DNA from: a virus
Strand: one strand, 5' to 3'
Virus record (IMG/VR): IMGVR_UViG_3300042894_002372
Span: 1 to 64,000 of that record
DNA length: 64,000 nt
Below the pieces are notes generated by a model, which was given only the letters and a program-made list of their open reading frames with translations, made no database searches and was not told the origin of the DNA. Shown here in pieces: positions 23,433 to 31,915 of the stretch. A program made the position numbers and the translations under genes. How positions within the stretch are numbered: position 1 is the stretch's first letter; each line of letters begins with the position of its first letter.

Positions 23433-24369
23433 ACCATGCCCAAGCGTGTTGAATCATATCATCTAAGCTATGCGATTGCCATGCACCGGCCACCGCATTA
23501 AACTTATCTGCACTGGCAGTGAGCATGGGAGGGTCACCCACACGTTGTTCACCTACTGTGACCGTTAATGTCTTGTTGGTAATGCGTTCAGCAGCCGCAA
23601 TGATTTCGCGATTGCTGGTGCCCATGTTTGATCCAAGATTGTAAATGCCTGCAGGAATTGTTTGATCCAACGCCAACACATGAGCCCGAGCAATATCATC
23701 CACGTGTACATAGTCACGAATGCATGTTCCGTCTGGCGTGGGATAGTTGTCACCGTATAGTGTAAACTCTTGATTGTCACGAATGCTTTCTAACACACGA
23801 GCAATGATGTGTGTGGCACCGGGCTCTTGTCCATGACGCCCTCGGGGATCTGCACCACAGGCGTTGAAGTAACGAAACGAAACATAGTCAAGCCCATATG
23901 CTCGATGGTACGATTCCAACATCATGTCAATCATCAGTTTACTTTCGCCATACGGGCTAACTGGCTCAGTGGGATCAACTTCGTCACACGGGACCATCAC
24001 AGGTTCGCCGTATGTGGCCGCACTGGAACTAAAGATAAACCTAGTTTGAGGCATGGCTCGTGTTATGAAAGTAATCAACTCCAGTGTTTTGGCCACATTG
24101 TTAAAGTAGTATTCACTTGGATTCTTAATACTAGGACCAACCAAGCTGGTTCCTGCACAGTGTACAATAGCATCAGGTCGTACGTTTAATAACTTTTTAA
24201 ATGCAGTATCACTGTCAAAGTCTGCCAGTACAAAACTATCAAGCAGACCTTTTTGATGTTTTTGTAAAGGTCTGCGATCGATGCCCACAACTGTATGCCC
24301 TGCGTCTTTTAACTGCAAGGCAACTTGTCCACCAATGTATCCAGCAACGCCTGTGACTACTGTGTTCAT
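23422..24369 (-). CDS. galE: UDP-glucose 4-epimerase-like protein
   Basis: A 315-residue extended SDR: VTGVAGYIGGQVALQL, FSSSAATYG, YGESKLMIDMML (Tyr-x-x-x-Lys), RYFNACGADPRGRHG and CIRDYVHVDD, all as in GalE. Interconverts UDP-glucose and UDP-galactose. Coupled by overlap with the glycosyltransferase above and the aminotransferase-like gene below. Confidence 0.9.
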   Translation of the reverse strand: MNTVVTGVAGYIGGQVALQLKDAGHTVVGIDRRPLQKHQKGLLDSFVLADFDSDTAFKKLLNVRPDAIVHCAGTSLVGPSIKNPSEYYFNNVAKTLELITFITRAMPQTRFIFSSSAATYGEPVMVPCDEVDPTEPVSPYGESKLMIDMMLESYHRAYGLDYVSFRYFNACGADPRGRHGQEPGATHIIARVLESIRDNQEFTLYGDNYPTPDGTCIRDYVHVDDIARAHVLALDQTIPAGIYNLGSNMGTSNREIIAAAERITNKTLTVTVGEQRVGDPPMLTASADKFNAVAGAWQSHSLDDMIQHAWAWYVR

Positions 24370-25568
24370 TCTTCGATTCTTCTCACTTGGTACTTCTCAT
24401 GTGCAGTATGATCACGATAGCGATTGCCTGCACGATTCCATTGCTCGCCTTGTCCAGTCATAATATCAATCACTCGATCAATAGTGCCGTTGTTCCAGTC
24501 TGAGATCAAGCCCATGTTGTGATGTGGTTCACGCAATAGGTTTTGCATCTTGTGATAGGCATCATCTATGCTCCAAGGCACGTAGAGCCTATTAGGGTCA
24601 TTAGCGAATGTTTCGGGGAAACTACGATAAGCAGGATATAACACATTACACCCAAGAGTATCGGCTTCAGAAACAGTGTTAGATACCCAGTCTTGTAAAG
24701 CACAATTGAATAGCACCCGAGTATCATTAACAAGATTATAGTAGTCATTTTTGCTTAGATTATCATAAATTTTTAACTTGCCTTCTTGCTCGTACATTCT
24801 AGCACGTTCAAGATACTTGGGATTGTTACTGCGCAATGGACCACCAGAGAAGATGGCAAACTCGCACGGTTCTTTGGTCATGTATCCATACATTTCAATC
24901 AAGTCCATGTAGAAGTCAGGTTGCTTCTCTTGGTCAAACCGTGCGGCAAAGCCTACACGACGTTTGCGTTCGCCAAATGGTCGGATATTCTCTGCACCAC
25001 CAATTCGCTCTAGCACTTCTTCTTTGCCAAATGCTAGGCCACTAATATTATATATAGGAGCACGCCATCCAGCAATGCGCATATGAGCAACCATCTCTTC
25101 GTTTGTGGCGAGAACTCCTGTAACGAACTCATTAACCATGTGTTCGTAGAGTCCCATCCACTTTGCCATACCCCATACATGTACGAAATCATCAGGATCA
25201 ATGGACTGAGCAAGACAGCGCACATATACCCTGGGACGCTGATCAGCAGGAATTTGATCAAATATATATGGTAAGCTCTCAATGCCTGGTTGAAACATGT
25301 CCTCAAAGTAGATAACATCTTCACTTGTAACTTCTCCTTTGCGCATCATTTGAACCAAGTTCATCATCTGGCTCATGCTGAAATAACTGCGACCATGTGC
25401 GTCTAGCACTTGTCCTACAGAGATTGCCTGTGAGTTGTCAATGGTTGTGCCAGGAACATAAACTACATCAAGCCCACGTCTATCAAACACACGCCGGTTC
25501 CACTCTGTAAGTTGTAGTGTATAGCGAGCCTCGTAACTCTCGAGACCCATGTAGAATAGTTTTCTCAT
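24366..25568 (-). CDS. GT-B glycosyltransferase (GT4-like)
   Basis: A 400-residue protein. RRVGFAARFDQEKQPDF opens the C-terminal donor domain, EFAIFSGGP follows, and WVSNTVSEADTLGCNVLYPAYRSFPE holds the E-x7-E-type donor site. N-terminal half has LFYMGLESYEARYTLQLTEWNRR. Phage enzymes of this kind glucosylate DNA or glycans; acceptor unknown. Overlaps galE by four bases. Confidence 0.75.
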   Translation of the reverse strand: MRKLFYMGLESYEARYTLQLTEWNRRVFDRRGLDVVYVPGTTIDNSQAISVGQVLDAHGRSYFSMSQMMNLVQMMRKGEVTSEDVIYFEDMFQPGIESLPYIFDQIPADQRPRVYVRCLAQSIDPDDFVHVWGMAKWMGLYEHMVNEFVTGVLATNEEMVAHMRIAGWRAPIYNISGLAFGKEEVLERIGGAENIRPFGERKRRVGFAARFDQEKQPDFYMDLIEMYGYMTKEPCEFAIFSGGPLRSNNPKYLERARMYEQEGKLKIYDNLSKNDYYNLVNDTRVLFNCALQDWVSNTVSEADTLGCNVLYPAYRSFPETFANDPNRLYVPWSIDDAYHKMQNLLREPHHNMGLISDWNNGTIDRVIDIMTGQGEQWNRAGNRYRDHTAHEKYQVRRIEE

Positions 25569-25569
25569 G

Positions 25570-25791
25570 TTAGATATTTCTATTCAAACGACGAGCGTCC
25601 TCTGCCCACATGTCACGAGCATTTTTGCCCTGTGAGTACTTGTTGTATTGTTGCCATGCATAACTCTTGAAGTTATACAGGTCTGCTTCGTTGAAGCGAT
25701 ATCCAAAATCGCGACAGAAGTCTAGAAAGTGATCCAGCTCATCCTGTGCGGCCTGGGCCTTGGGGTTAGAATATACTGCTTGTTTACCCAT
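25570..25791 (-). CDS. Small conserved phage protein
   Basis: A 73-residue helical acidic protein with DFCRDFGYRFNEADLYNFKSY and WQQYNKYSQGKNARDMW. Known to me only as an unassigned small protein of large phages. Good ribosome site. Confidence 0.6.
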   Translation of the reverse strand: MGKQAVYSNPKAQAAQDELDHFLDFCRDFGYRFNEADLYNFKSYAWQQYNKYSQGKNARDMWAEDARRLNRNI

Positions 25792-25802
25792 GGTAGTTCC
25801 TT

Positions 25803-26255
25803 TTAAATTTTAATGTTAAGATTGGGACGAGAAATTTCATATTTGATCAAAGCGCCGTTCTCGCCATCCTCGGCCACTTCAATCCACACTGCACGGTCAG
25901 GATACCGAGCGGCAATTTGTAAGTACAGATCATCGCTGATCATTTCACAACTCTTAAAGTTCAGTTCCAGTGTTCCGCCTGCGTAGAGATTCTCTAGCCA
26001 GCGTTTAAACTGAATAAATTCAATGTCACGATCGTTGTGAAATACATTAATCCAAACACGGAAATGAAAGATATGTCTATGCGGCACGCCAAGAAAGCTG
26101 ACATCATACTCGTCACCTGTGGCCAATGCAGGATCATCTGCGGCAGCCGGATACTTGTGGATGCCTTCTTTGCGGAATGTGATCCAGATTTTTCTTTCTG
26201 CCTGGTTCATGATTCTAATAGATTGTTCTACCAGTGCCTGTTCTCTTTGTGTCAT
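25803..26255 (-). CDS. Second QueD/PTPS-like T-fold protein
   Basis: A 150-residue protein whose order of motifs follows the PTPS/QueD fold: FRKEGIHKYPAA (first His), VPHRHIFHFRVWI (His-x-His), DIEFIQFKRWL (where QueD has DFxxLK), ELNFKSCEMISDDLY, and AVWIEVAEDGENGALIKYE (where QueD has V-x-E-T...Y). It lies just below a radical SAM gene and the DpdA-like gene. I infer a pterin- or deazaguanine-related enzyme; it might instead be a T-fold reductase of the QueF kind. Confidence 0.5.
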   Translation of the reverse strand: MTQREQALVEQSIRIMNQAERKIWITFRKEGIHKYPAAADDPALATGDEYDVSFLGVPHRHIFHFRVWINVFHNDRDIEFIQFKRWLENLYAGGTLELNFKSCEMISDDLYLQIAARYPDRAVWIEVAEDGENGALIKYEISRPNLNIKI

Positions 26256-27385
26256 AAATTACTCTCTATAGATTTATATACGTCGGGGAAAAGTTGTCTA
26301 CTATTTAGATTTCTGCGATCATCAATGTTTTTTAATGCGTCAACAAATGTTACACTAATTTGTTCAGTATTTGCAAGACTTTTGACAACATTTTGATAAC
26401 CAGTTATATTGGAATAATCTTTTTGTTGCATACGCTCAATCACTTGATTTCGGTACTCAACACTTAGACCTTGAGGATCAAATGGTCCAGGACCTGTACC
26501 GTTATGGTATACTGTTAATGAAGCTGTTTGGAGTCGGAATCCTTGATCACGTAACCAATCAATTGTGTTCCAAACTGACATTGCATTCAAAGAGAGAAAA
26601 ACCATATTAAACGAAATACAATGTAACGGAACGTCACGTTTGAGTTGCAAAAGATTATTTTCAAACTCTGTCCATTTGCCCGGCCAACGCAGGTACTCGT
26701 ATTCGACACCAGTAGCATCAAAACTAACCAACCATCTTACATTAGTCATGTTAATCAAACGTTGGTAAATCTTAGTATCGGTATTCAGTAAATTTGTATT
26801 AATTAAAAGTTTACAATCAGGATTGCGAACAGCAAGTTCATCAAGTAATAGTTCGTTTTCCTTCATTAGCAGCGGTTCGCCGCCAGCTAAGTACACTTCT
26901 TTTAAAGATTCTACGTTGTCTAGCACGTATTTCAAAAAATTGTTTTTGTCTCTGCGCTCAATTTTAATAGTGCGCCCAAGTTCTTGTGCCCACAGCGAAC
27001 TAACAGTAGGATGACAATACACACAGGCCAGGTTACAAGTATTACTCCATCGTGCATCTAAATACCTAAGATCAAACGTCCCAACTTGATATATAGAATC
27101 ATCCTTGTTAGGAAAATTCTGTAGCATGTTTACTTGCAGGGTATTTAGTCCGCCATCTATTCCGCCATGACACCAAGCACAACCAGGCACAACCTGATCG
27201 TTCAACATACTACGTTGAATGTTAATATTGGTTGGACCAGTTAGCATTTCCGCAACCGAATCAACTTCATCTAAATTGCCAAGATTGTTGCGGCCAACAC
27301 AACAGTTATCTACTCGTCCACTAGGTTCAACATAGACACTAATCCATGGCGCCGGACAAAAATTCTTATTGCCGGGATCGATCAT
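26252..27385 (-). CDS. Radical SAM protein with twitch/SPASM-like cysteines
   Basis: A 377-residue protein. The cluster motif is SNTCNLACVYCHP (C-x3-C-x2-C) near residue 117 and GGEPLLM the SAM motif. An N-terminal FCPAPWISVYVEPSGRVDNCC segment and CAWCHGG give extra Cys that could bind an auxiliary cluster. Target unknown; phage proteins of this type modify peptides or small molecules. Placed in the deazaguanine region and overlapped at both ends by four bases. Confidence 0.8.
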   Translation of the reverse strand: MIDPGNKNFCPAPWISVYVEPSGRVDNCCVGRNNLGNLDEVDSVAEMLTGPTNINIQRSMLNDQVVPGCAWCHGGIDGGLNTLQVNMLQNFPNKDDSIYQVGTFDLRYLDARWSNTCNLACVYCHPTVSSLWAQELGRTIKIERRDKNNFLKYVLDNVESLKEVYLAGGEPLLMKENELLLDELAVRNPDCKLLINTNLLNTDTKIYQRLINMTNVRWLVSFDATGVEYEYLRWPGKWTEFENNLLQLKRDVPLHCISFNMVFLSLNAMSVWNTIDWLRDQGFRLQTASLTVYHNGTGPGPFDPQGLSVEYRNQVIERMQQKDYSNITGYQNVVKSLANTEQISVTFVDALKNIDDRRNLNSRQLFPDVYKSIESNL

Positions 27386-27921
27386 AATTTCTCGTCCTTT
27401 GTGTATTTAGACCATGGAGTGAATTTGTTTCGATTTTGTAATGTGTGTAGGCTATGGCACCAAACACCAGGGTTGGTTGCCGCAAAGTCTCGATCGTCTA
27501 TTTTAAGTGTGGTATTATACCCCAGCAGACGGATGTAAGGAAGTTTTACAGAGATCATTGGAATAAAGTTATTGTGCTCGCACAATCCACCTTCAAGCAA
27601 TCCCTCAACACACTTGATATCAATGTCTAGTGTGCATAGATGTCCTTTGTTTAAAAAATGTTGGATCATCTGTTCCCAGGGAGACCAAAACACAGAATCA
27701 TTGGTTTGTATGCTAGAAGGAAAACTCTGATTGGCACCAAAATAAATGTGCTCAATGTGTTGTGTTGCATCTTCATACAAGGCAAAGTCATCTAGCCAAT
27801 CTTGAATTTCACTGACTGGCTGTAACCCCACTACAAACAATGTTTTCTTACCAAATGCTGGAGTATGTTCTACTTCTGTGCCTGTGAAAAACTTAACATT
27901 TTCGTGGCCTGCTCGGTTCAT
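27382..27921 (-). CDS. Conserved protein next to the DpdA-like gene
   Basis: A 179-residue protein with FGANQSFPSS, CTLDIDIKCVEGLLEGGLCE, FIPMISVKLPYIRLLGYNTTLKIDDRDF and NPGVWCHSLHTL. I recall close relatives in other large phages beside the same genes. No fold recognised. Overlaps the DpdA-like gene by four bases, so joint expression with DNA modification is likely. Confidence 0.65.
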   Translation of the reverse strand: MNRAGHENVKFFTGTEVEHTPAFGKKTLFVVGLQPVSEIQDWLDDFALYEDATQHIEHIYFGANQSFPSSIQTNDSVFWSPWEQMIQHFLNKGHLCTLDIDIKCVEGLLEGGLCEHNNFIPMISVKLPYIRLLGYNTTLKIDDRDFAATNPGVWCHSLHTLQNRNKFTPWSKYTKDEKL

Positions 27922-29486
27922 TTAGATTGTTCCTGTTCAAGTTTATCCAAATTGTCTACAGACAATTCCTCTTCATCTGATTGTACACTATCTTCGGTAT
28001 CTGTGTCAACAGTTTCGAACAGGCTGTTGAATTGAGTGTGTGCGTTCTTGGCTTTTTTGCCTTTGAACCCACGTGTGCCCACAATGTCCATCCAATAACG
28101 ATCGTAGGATTCAATAATGGCTTCTGCTTCGGCACGATCAGCAGTGGCAAAGATTGCTTCTACAATGTCCTCAAACTTGGTATGGTCACCGCATGTGTCC
28201 CACATCATTCGAGGCCTATTGCCAGCATCAAATTCACGATTGGCACGTTGTACAGACTCTAAGTGTAACCAAACATTATGGCCCATTAGCAAAGCATACG
28301 AGAAACTGTCCCAACTGGTTTTGCCTTCCTTACCAATCTTATTTAGGTCACCTGGCTTGTAATAGCAAATATCTTTCATTTGTAAATGCTGACTGATAGG
28401 ACTGTCTTCAAATGTATCAACCAATCCATCTGCCACAACACCTTGACTGAATGGGCGTGTGTCTGCGGCATATTTCTTGTCATCCACAATGGGGTTCATT
28501 CTGTAACTCCACTTGCCGTTGTGTGGCAACACAATCTCGTGGTACACTTGTCCGTTGGCTGTGGCAAGGAATGGGCTGGCACAATCAAAGGAAATAGTAA
28601 ATTGTGGATTCACATACTTTCTAACAGCCCTTTGAATCACGGTGAGTAACACAGCCCATTCCAACTTGCTTGTGCCCAAGAAATGCATCCAATCATGAAC
28701 ACCCGGTTGCAACAAGTTATCATGACGCAGTGCTACCAATCGTCGTAGCACCAAATGCACATCGCACATGTTCTGACCACCCATTGACCACCCATTAAAG
28801 TGTGTGTCGGGATATTTTATCGGATCACAGTACTCTTTCATCATGTCATACCAGCGATCTGCATCAGCATGATTGGCACCTTGCAACACATTCAAGAATT
28901 TGGCACCACCATTCTTAACACCTTTACGATGCTTCATAAAGTAATCGTTGTTGAACTTGGTAGCGTCAACTGCTTCTTGCAGTGTGGTAATTTGACAAGC
29001 CGCCGATGCTTTCTTGTCATGAATGACCCAGGTTGGAATATCTAGGATCATGCCATAGTCAGACACACCGTCTAACCATTTAAGCACAGCGTCACGTTTC
29101 TTTTGTGCTTTGGCACAGCCTGAGTTGGCTTTCCAATCGCCTTCCCATAAGCCTTTAGCAATCTGGAATCCACCTGAGTCGCCTAATATTACAGTGCCAG
29201 GTTCTCGATTACGAACCATGTCCTCTGACCAGTCCTGCTTGGTCAAATCCAAATTAGCATGACCACCGGAGTACAAACTCCACCGATATGGGAACAGACC
29301 CGTTTGACTGTTGAGCCAATTCATCTGTTCCATGTCCGGCATGCCCTGTGGCATACGTGCAGGTTCTATGTATGGCCCATTAACTGGGTCACGTTGCTTG
29401 CCTATGAACGTGGCATAGAATCCTGAAATGGCAGGCAAGAACACAGCATAGTCATTCTGTTTGGCAGTTAAGTTATCTTGCGTCAT
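27918..29486 (-). CDS. dpdA: DpdA-like tRNA-guanine transglycosylase homologue
   Basis: A 522-residue protein with the TGT-type barrel: VILGDSGGFQIAKG near residue 100 (catalytic Asp region), YGMILDIPTWV, NGWSMGGQNMC, HFLGTSKLEWAVLL and FTISFDCASPFLATA. DpdA enzymes swap guanine in DNA for preQ0 or a derivative, protecting phage DNA from restriction. The upstream precursor genes folE, queD and queE are in the window; queC is not. The last 40 residues are an acidic tail. Confidence 0.8.
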   Translation of the reverse strand: MTQDNLTAKQNDYAVFLPAISGFYATFIGKQRDPVNGPYIEPARMPQGMPDMEQMNWLNSQTGLFPYRWSLYSGGHANLDLTKQDWSEDMVRNREPGTVILGDSGGFQIAKGLWEGDWKANSGCAKAQKKRDAVLKWLDGVSDYGMILDIPTWVIHDKKASAACQITTLQEAVDATKFNNDYFMKHRKGVKNGGAKFLNVLQGANHADADRWYDMMKEYCDPIKYPDTHFNGWSMGGQNMCDVHLVLRRLVALRHDNLLQPGVHDWMHFLGTSKLEWAVLLTVIQRAVRKYVNPQFTISFDCASPFLATANGQVYHEIVLPHNGKWSYRMNPIVDDKKYAADTRPFSQGVVADGLVDTFEDSPISQHLQMKDICYYKPGDLNKIGKEGKTSWDSFSYALLMGHNVWLHLESVQRANREFDAGNRPRMMWDTCGDHTKFEDIVEAIFATADRAEAEAIIESYDRYWMDIVGTRGFKGKKAKNAHTQFNSLFETVDTDTEDSVQSDEEELSVDNLDKLEQEQSK

Positions 29487-30174
29487 AAAATTTCACTGAC
29501 TCTATTAGATCGTAATCTATTTTATAGTATTCTTTGAGGTGGACCATATGTGTTGGACAGGTATTTAGATGTTCGGTAAGCATATCTTTTATTTGTTGTT
29601 GCGTCCAGCCAACAACTGTTTTAGATTTATCATACCATCCTGGAAATTGGTTAGCTTTTCCTAATGCAGATATATTGTATGGATTATGAATATCTGTATG
29701 CCATTTTGATTGTTTCCTAGGAACGATTTTATCAACCGCCCAGTGATTCCATGTTTCGGACAAAAAATTATCACAATTAAACCATACAGTTCGTGCATGA
29801 TCTATATTGTCTAAAAACATGGTTTGTGGTGCTGTGTGTTCGTCAAACACTATATGATCAAATATATCATTGAATCCTATATTTAGAAAAAAATGAGGAT
29901 TCTCCGGAGAGCAGCCAACAAAGGCCTGCGCCGCACCTGAGATCCATCGGTCTATCGGATCTTTAAGCACAACCACATACGTAGCATCATCAATGGGATC
30001 TTTAATATAATTAATATTATTTCCATTAAATTTGTCTTTCATCCAAGTACTAGCATTTTTTGGAATGTTTATATATATGTAATTTTTATTATTGACTCCA
30101 AGATGATGTATCCCTTTACCCCGGCCGTTCCAATCGGTAATTTTCCAACCAAGAGAAAGAAGAGGATTACCCAT
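29473..30174 (-). CDS. Sulfotransferase-family protein
   Basis: A 233-residue protein. YIYINIPKNASTWMKDKF matches the 5'-phosphosulfate loop and VVVLKDPIDRWISGAAQ the 3'-phosphate motif of sulfotransferases. AT-rich compared with the flanking clamp and DpdA-like genes, which hints at separate acquisition. Likely sulfates a glycan or lipid. Confidence 0.7.
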   Translation of the reverse strand: MGNPLLSLGWKITDWNGRGKGIHHLGVNNKNYIYINIPKNASTWMKDKFNGNNINYIKDPIDDATYVVVLKDPIDRWISGAAQAFVGCSPENPHFFLNIGFNDIFDHIVFDEHTAPQTMFLDNIDHARTVWFNCDNFLSETWNHWAVDKIVPRKQSKWHTDIHNPYNISALGKANQFPGWYDKSKTVVGWTQQQIKDMLTEHLNTCPTHMVHLKEYYKIDYDLIESVKFYDAR

Positions 30175-30896
30175 TACTTGCTCTGTGCAGGTAAGATGTA
30201 GTTGTAAACAGCAAGACCAGAGTCAACTGTGATCATTGCGGCACCATCATCGCTGATCTTGACAACTTTGTCGCCTGTTAAATCCATGATAGAAATAAAT
30301 GTCTTGATGGGCCATGACCACGCACGTTTCAATTGACCAGTGATGCCTGGTTGGAACACAAAGTTGCCTGCGTGTGTTGAATGGTCACCAAAGAAAAACA
30401 TTAAATTGCCATTTTCTGTTTTTGCTTGGAAGTTTGTTTCTTCACTGTTGGCCTGTGCCTGCATTTTTAAACGCATGACGCTGGCATTGGTTGGCTCAAA
30501 CTCAATGTGCCAGTTGACACCTTTGAACTTGACAGTTTTAAGTTTCTCATTCACAATCTCACTGGCCATAAAGCGATAACTGTTTTTAAAGTCACCTAAC
30601 TTGTTTTCAAAGTTAATGCCGTCGGGCTCGCCGGTACTACGCCGTGTGATGCTGAGTTTGGCATCTTCACGATACTCTTGCAAGTTCAACAAGATTTTTA
30701 GTTTGCTCAAGTTAGGCATGCCGAAGTTGCCAACGAAGTCTGGAACTGGATTGGCAAACTTGCCCTCAACTACTACAGACCTGTCTTCTGCCAGCCCAGA
30801 AATAACTGTGTCTTCTTCTGTGCCTGTAATTTTTACCAAATCGATTACACCCAAATCAAGTGTGTGTTCGACTAAGTCTAATAAATGATCTCTCAT
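30174..30896 (-). CDS. 45: Sliding clamp (T4 gp45-like)
   Basis: A 240-residue protein of T4 clamp length (228). Domain pattern with IFDLTGDKVV-like repeats (SIMDLTGDKVVKISDDG) and GNLMFFFGDHS. It tethers the polymerase and, in T4, also activates late transcription. The composite promoter at 30917-30945 and a good RBS (TAGGAG) precede it. The clamp loader genes (44/62) are not in the window. Confidence 0.8.
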   Translation of the reverse strand: MRDHLLDLVEHTLDLGVIDLVKITGTEEDTVISGLAEDRSVVVEGKFANPVPDFVGNFGMPNLSKLKILLNLQEYREDAKLSITRRSTGEPDGINFENKLGDFKNSYRFMASEIVNEKLKTVKFKGVNWHIEFEPTNASVMRLKMQAQANSEETNFQAKTENGNLMFFFGDHSTHAGNFVFQPGITGQLKRAWSWPIKTFISIMDLTGDKVVKISDDGAAMITVDSGLAVYNYILPAQSK

Positions 30897-30916
30897 GTTT
30901 AATTCTCCTATTGTGT

Positions 30917-30945
30917 ATTGTATATGGTTTATTTAGATTTTGCAA
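30917..30945 (-). promoter_or_regulatory. Composite early/late promoter for the clamp gene
   Basis: Minus-strand -35 TTGCAA (30940-30945), 17-base spacer, -10 TACAAT (30917-30922). The spacer contains the late motif CTAAATA (30930-30936). Confidence 0.7.
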
Positions 30946-30946
30946 G

Positions 30947-31912
30947 TTATTTGTTAACTATTTTTGCCAAAGTCTGTCCACCACGGATGCTTTCAAGCTC
31001 GCCAGGTTTACGCAGTTCTAGCCAGGTTAGATTGCCCATGTCTGTCCAACTGAACATTTGTCGGTATCCAATTGATTTTGCAATTGCTTTTACTCGGTTT
31101 CCCGGAGTATAGAAACAGAAATTCTTTTCAACCAACGCAACACAATGTGCTCGGTCGCAGTCGTTGAATGTCATTGCCAATATACCACCTGGGCGTAGTT
31201 TATTAAAGATGTTTCGTAAGTATTGCTCCACCACTTCGAGTGGGGTAAACTCAAAAAAGTTAAATGCAAGACACATGCCAAATTGATTGTCTGGCAGTGC
31301 GTCTAGCACGTTGGTTGAGCATGGGTTTTGTTCGTATACTCGCAGTCTGCGTTGGTACTCTTCTGGAAAAGTACTCAATGCTGGCTGCAATAGTTCCGCG
31401 CTGTAGTCAACAAGGTATAGAGGATCCAGTGCTACCAAGTCACTTATAAATGTTTCAACTCCGGGGCGAATAATTAGGCCAGGATATTTCCAATCAACAT
31501 AGCTCTTAATGCGGTTAGAAATCATTTGTTGAACGTCTGCAGTCATTGGCATGCGACGATCTAGAATTTGTTGATTGACCTTTTTATTAGTAGGCTCGTC
31601 AAGTCGACCATACCGTGCTACCGCTTCATTGTATAACCTGGTGCTTTCGGCATACTGTGTTTTTTCAGCCGTCTCAATCATGCTGTCTAGTTCGCTTATT
31701 AATTCAACCAGTGTAGAACTAAAATGATCAAAAGCAGTTATTACACGAGTTTGATCTTCCTGCAGAGTTTGTGTAAATGCACGTGGCTGTATCACACTGT
31801 TCTGTACATTATACACAATTTCTTCTAGCTTATGCCGTGCAGTATATTGGATGGTGTTAACATCAAACTCTGACAAATGATTGCGGTATGCAACTAATTC
31901 ACTAAGTTTCAT
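30947..31912 (-). CDS. SAM methyltransferase-like protein with helical N-terminus
   Basis: A 321-residue protein. Residues 1-140 are helical and coiled-coil-like. The second half resembles a methyltransferase: LVALDPLYLVDYS, GMCLAFNFFEFTPLEVVEQYL, KLRPGGILAMTFNDCD. A canonical glycine-rich motif I is not obvious, so activity is uncertain. It sits between clamp and polymerase, four bases from the polymerase stop. Confidence 0.6.
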   Translation of the reverse strand: MKLSELVAYRNHLSEFDVNTIQYTARHKLEEIVYNVQNSVIQPRAFTQTLQEDQTRVITAFDHFSSTLVELISELDSMIETAEKTQYAESTRLYNEAVARYGRLDEPTNKKVNQQILDRRMPMTADVQQMISNRIKSYVDWKYPGLIIRPGVETFISDLVALDPLYLVDYSAELLQPALSTFPEEYQRRLRVYEQNPCSTNVLDALPDNQFGMCLAFNFFEFTPLEVVEQYLRNIFNKLRPGGILAMTFNDCDRAHCVALVEKNFCFYTPGNRVKAIAKSIGYRQMFSWTDMGNLTWLELRKPGELESIRGGQTLAKIVNK

Positions 31913-31915
31913 AGA

